From Thioalkalivibrio sp. (GTDB lineage Bacteria > Pseudomonadota > Gammaproteobacteria > Ectothiorhodospirales > Ectothiorhodospiraceae): a DNA stretch of 6,585 nt. Positions 5,931 through 6,585 of this stretch are shown piece after piece (the first letter of the stretch is position 1; each line of letters opens with the position of its first letter). The DNA lies in NCBI GenBank assembly GCA_003563455.1, contig PWRV01000324.1, positions 1 through 6,585 of the forward strand, written 5' to 3'. A program made the position numbers and the translations under genes. Below the pieces are notes generated by a model that did not search any database, had not been told where the DNA came from, and saw only the letters and a list, made by a program, of their open reading frames with translations.

Positions 5931-6005
5931 TGGTGGGCGGTACTGGGTTCGAACCAGTGACCCCTGCCGTGTGAAGGCAGTGCTCTACCGCTGAGCTAAC
6001 CGCCC
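5931..6005 (-). tRNA. tRNA-Val (anticodon CAC)
   Basis: The minus strand folds as a complete 75-nt tRNA. The acceptor GGGCGGT pairs with ACCGCCC. The D arm is GCTC-AGCGGTA-GAGC. The anticodon stem CTGCC/GGCAG holds the loop TTCACAC, with anticodon CAC at 5973-5971. A five-base variable loop follows, then the T arm ACTGG-TTCGAAC-CCAGT. The discriminator is A, and CCA is encoded (5933-5931). CAC reads the GUG valine codon, which suits a high-GC genome. The gene has its own promoter and terminator and is not in an operon. Confidence 0.95.
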
Positions 6006-6018
6006 GGTCGGGTGGCAA

Positions 6019-6047
6019 AGAGTAAGCGTCGGCGGGATTGCGGTCAA
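6019..6047 (-). promoter_or_regulatory. tRNA-Val promoter
   Basis: On the minus strand TTGACC (6047-6042) and TACTCT (6024-6019) are 17 bp apart. Thirteen bases separate the -10 from the mature tRNA 5' end, leaving a leader of about six nucleotides to be removed by RNase P. Confidence 0.65.
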
Positions 6048-6080
6048 GCATTTGTGGCCGCGAGGTAAAGAGCGTGCCGG

Positions 6081-6125
6081 GACGCTGTGAGCGTCAGCCC
6101 CGAGGGCCCGCGGCCGGGCCTCGGG
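6081..6125 (+). promoter_or_regulatory. Two leader hairpins upstream of the cytochrome b561 gene
   Basis: GACGC (6081-6085) pairs with GCGTC (6091-6095). Right after, CCCGAGG (6099-6105) plus CCCG (6107-6110) pairs with CGGG (6115-6118) plus CCTCGGG (6119-6125), with one bulged G and a 4-nt loop. This is an 11-bp, nearly all-GC stem ending 71 nt before the ATG. No U-tract follows. It could stabilise or attenuate the leader, or end transcription from the left. Confidence 0.4.
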
Positions 6126-6196
6126 AACCGTTTCCGCTTCTGCCCCTCCAAAGCGCAGGCCGAATTCGCCGAATTTCCATACAAAAGGAAGCGACC

Positions 6197-6585
6197 ATGC
6201 GCGACACCACCTCCGCCAACCATTCCGGACTGCCCCGTTATGCGCTGGTGCACCGTCTGCTGCACTGGCTGATCGCCGCGCTCGTGCTGCTGGCCTTTGC
6301 CTTCGGCGCGACCATCGGTTACTTCGAATTCGGCGGACTCCGCGAGATGGTTGGTCCAGCCGGCACCGACCTCATTTACACGACTCACAAGACACTCGGA
6401 GTACTGATTCTCGGCTTCATGGTCCTGAGGCTCCTGAGCCGGGTCACTTTCGGCAAGCCTGCATATGCGACACCGCTGCCGGCACCGCAACGCATCGCCA
6501 GCCAGGTGGCGCACACACTGTTCTATGTACTGCTGTTTGCGATGCCGGTACTTGGATGGCTGGCCACCGCCGCCGGCGGGTTTCC
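6197..6585 (+). CDS. Cytochrome b561, CybB family (N-terminal 129 residues; runs off window)
   Basis: This is a di-haem inner-membrane cytochrome b that should pass electrons between quinol and other acceptors; E. coli CybB acts as a superoxide:ubiquinone oxidoreductase. ATG 6197 follows AAAAGGAA at 6-nt spacing (GGAA 6187-6190). The haem-ligand pattern of the family is visible. VHRLLHW places a histidine at 23 in helix 1 (about 17-42). THKTLGV gives His64 at the start of helix 2 (about 60-82). VAHTLFYVLLFAMPVLGW gives His106 at the start of helix 3 (about 102-123). CybB of E. coli has about 176 residues, so roughly the last quarter to third lies beyond the right edge. The other haem-ligand histidine of helix 4 is therefore not visible. 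The strand and spacing show no operon partner in the window. Confidence 0.92.
   Translation, partial: MRDTTSANHSGLPRYALVHRLLHWLIAALVLLAFAFGATIGYFEFGGLREMVGPAGTDLIYTTHKTLGVLILGFMVLRLLSRVTFGKPAYATPLPAPQRIASQVAHTLFYVLLFAMPVLGWLATAAGGF

Noticed and set aside
5702..5974. 90-residue plus-strand frame ending GGTGFEPVTPAV
   Set aside because: Its end is the antisense of the tRNA T arm and anticodon arm, a well-known false protein ending seen beside tRNA genes.
5931..6005. tRNA-Val as an integration site for a mobile element
   Set aside because: No integrase and no second copy of the tRNA 3' end are visible in the window.

Overview
The window is high-GC, Gram-negative chromosomal DNA, most likely from a gammaproteobacterium. 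The lineage is inferred from the mix of genes: Sec-exported proteins with AGGAG-type ribosome binding sites, an MscS-type channel, a CybB-type cytochrome b561 and a CCA-encoding tRNA. I cannot place the genus. It holds two edge-truncated genes, three complete genes and one tRNA, separated by unusually long non-coding gaps of about 660, 180, 760, 360 and 190 bp. It does not look like a mobile island: I see no transposase, integrase, CRISPR array or phage gene.

Layout. (1) 1-509, minus strand: the N-terminal part of an exported protein made of 18-residue repeats rich in Met, Pro and Gly; it continues beyond the left edge. (2) 510-1168: a divergent spacer with several inverted repeats, a good promoter at 1056-1084 and possible remains of a small decayed gene. 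(3) 1169-2377, plus strand: a 402-residue exported, helix-rich protein of no family I recognise. (4) 2378-2558: a short convergent spacer with a hairpin. (5) 2559-3404, minus strand: an amino-acid-binding periplasmic protein (SBP family 3, GltI-like) with no permease or ATPase beside it. (6) 3405-4163: a spacer with a 15-bp-spaced direct repeat upstream of that gene. (7) 4164-5573, plus strand: an MscS-family mechanosensitive channel with an added exported N-terminal domain. (8) 5579-5634: two back-to-back hairpins. (9) 5881-6047, minus strand: a complete tRNA-Val(CAC) unit with promoter, tRNA and intrinsic terminator. (10) 6197-6585, plus strand: the start of a cytochrome b561, preceded by two strong leader hairpins.

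The genes do not form an operon, since orientation changes at almost every boundary. A shared theme is the cell envelope: all four complete or partial soluble/channel proteins are exported or membrane-bound. The most unusual item is the Met-rich repeat protein at the left edge. It is easy to miss because it lacks a stop codon in the window and the opposite strand of its repeats is also open.
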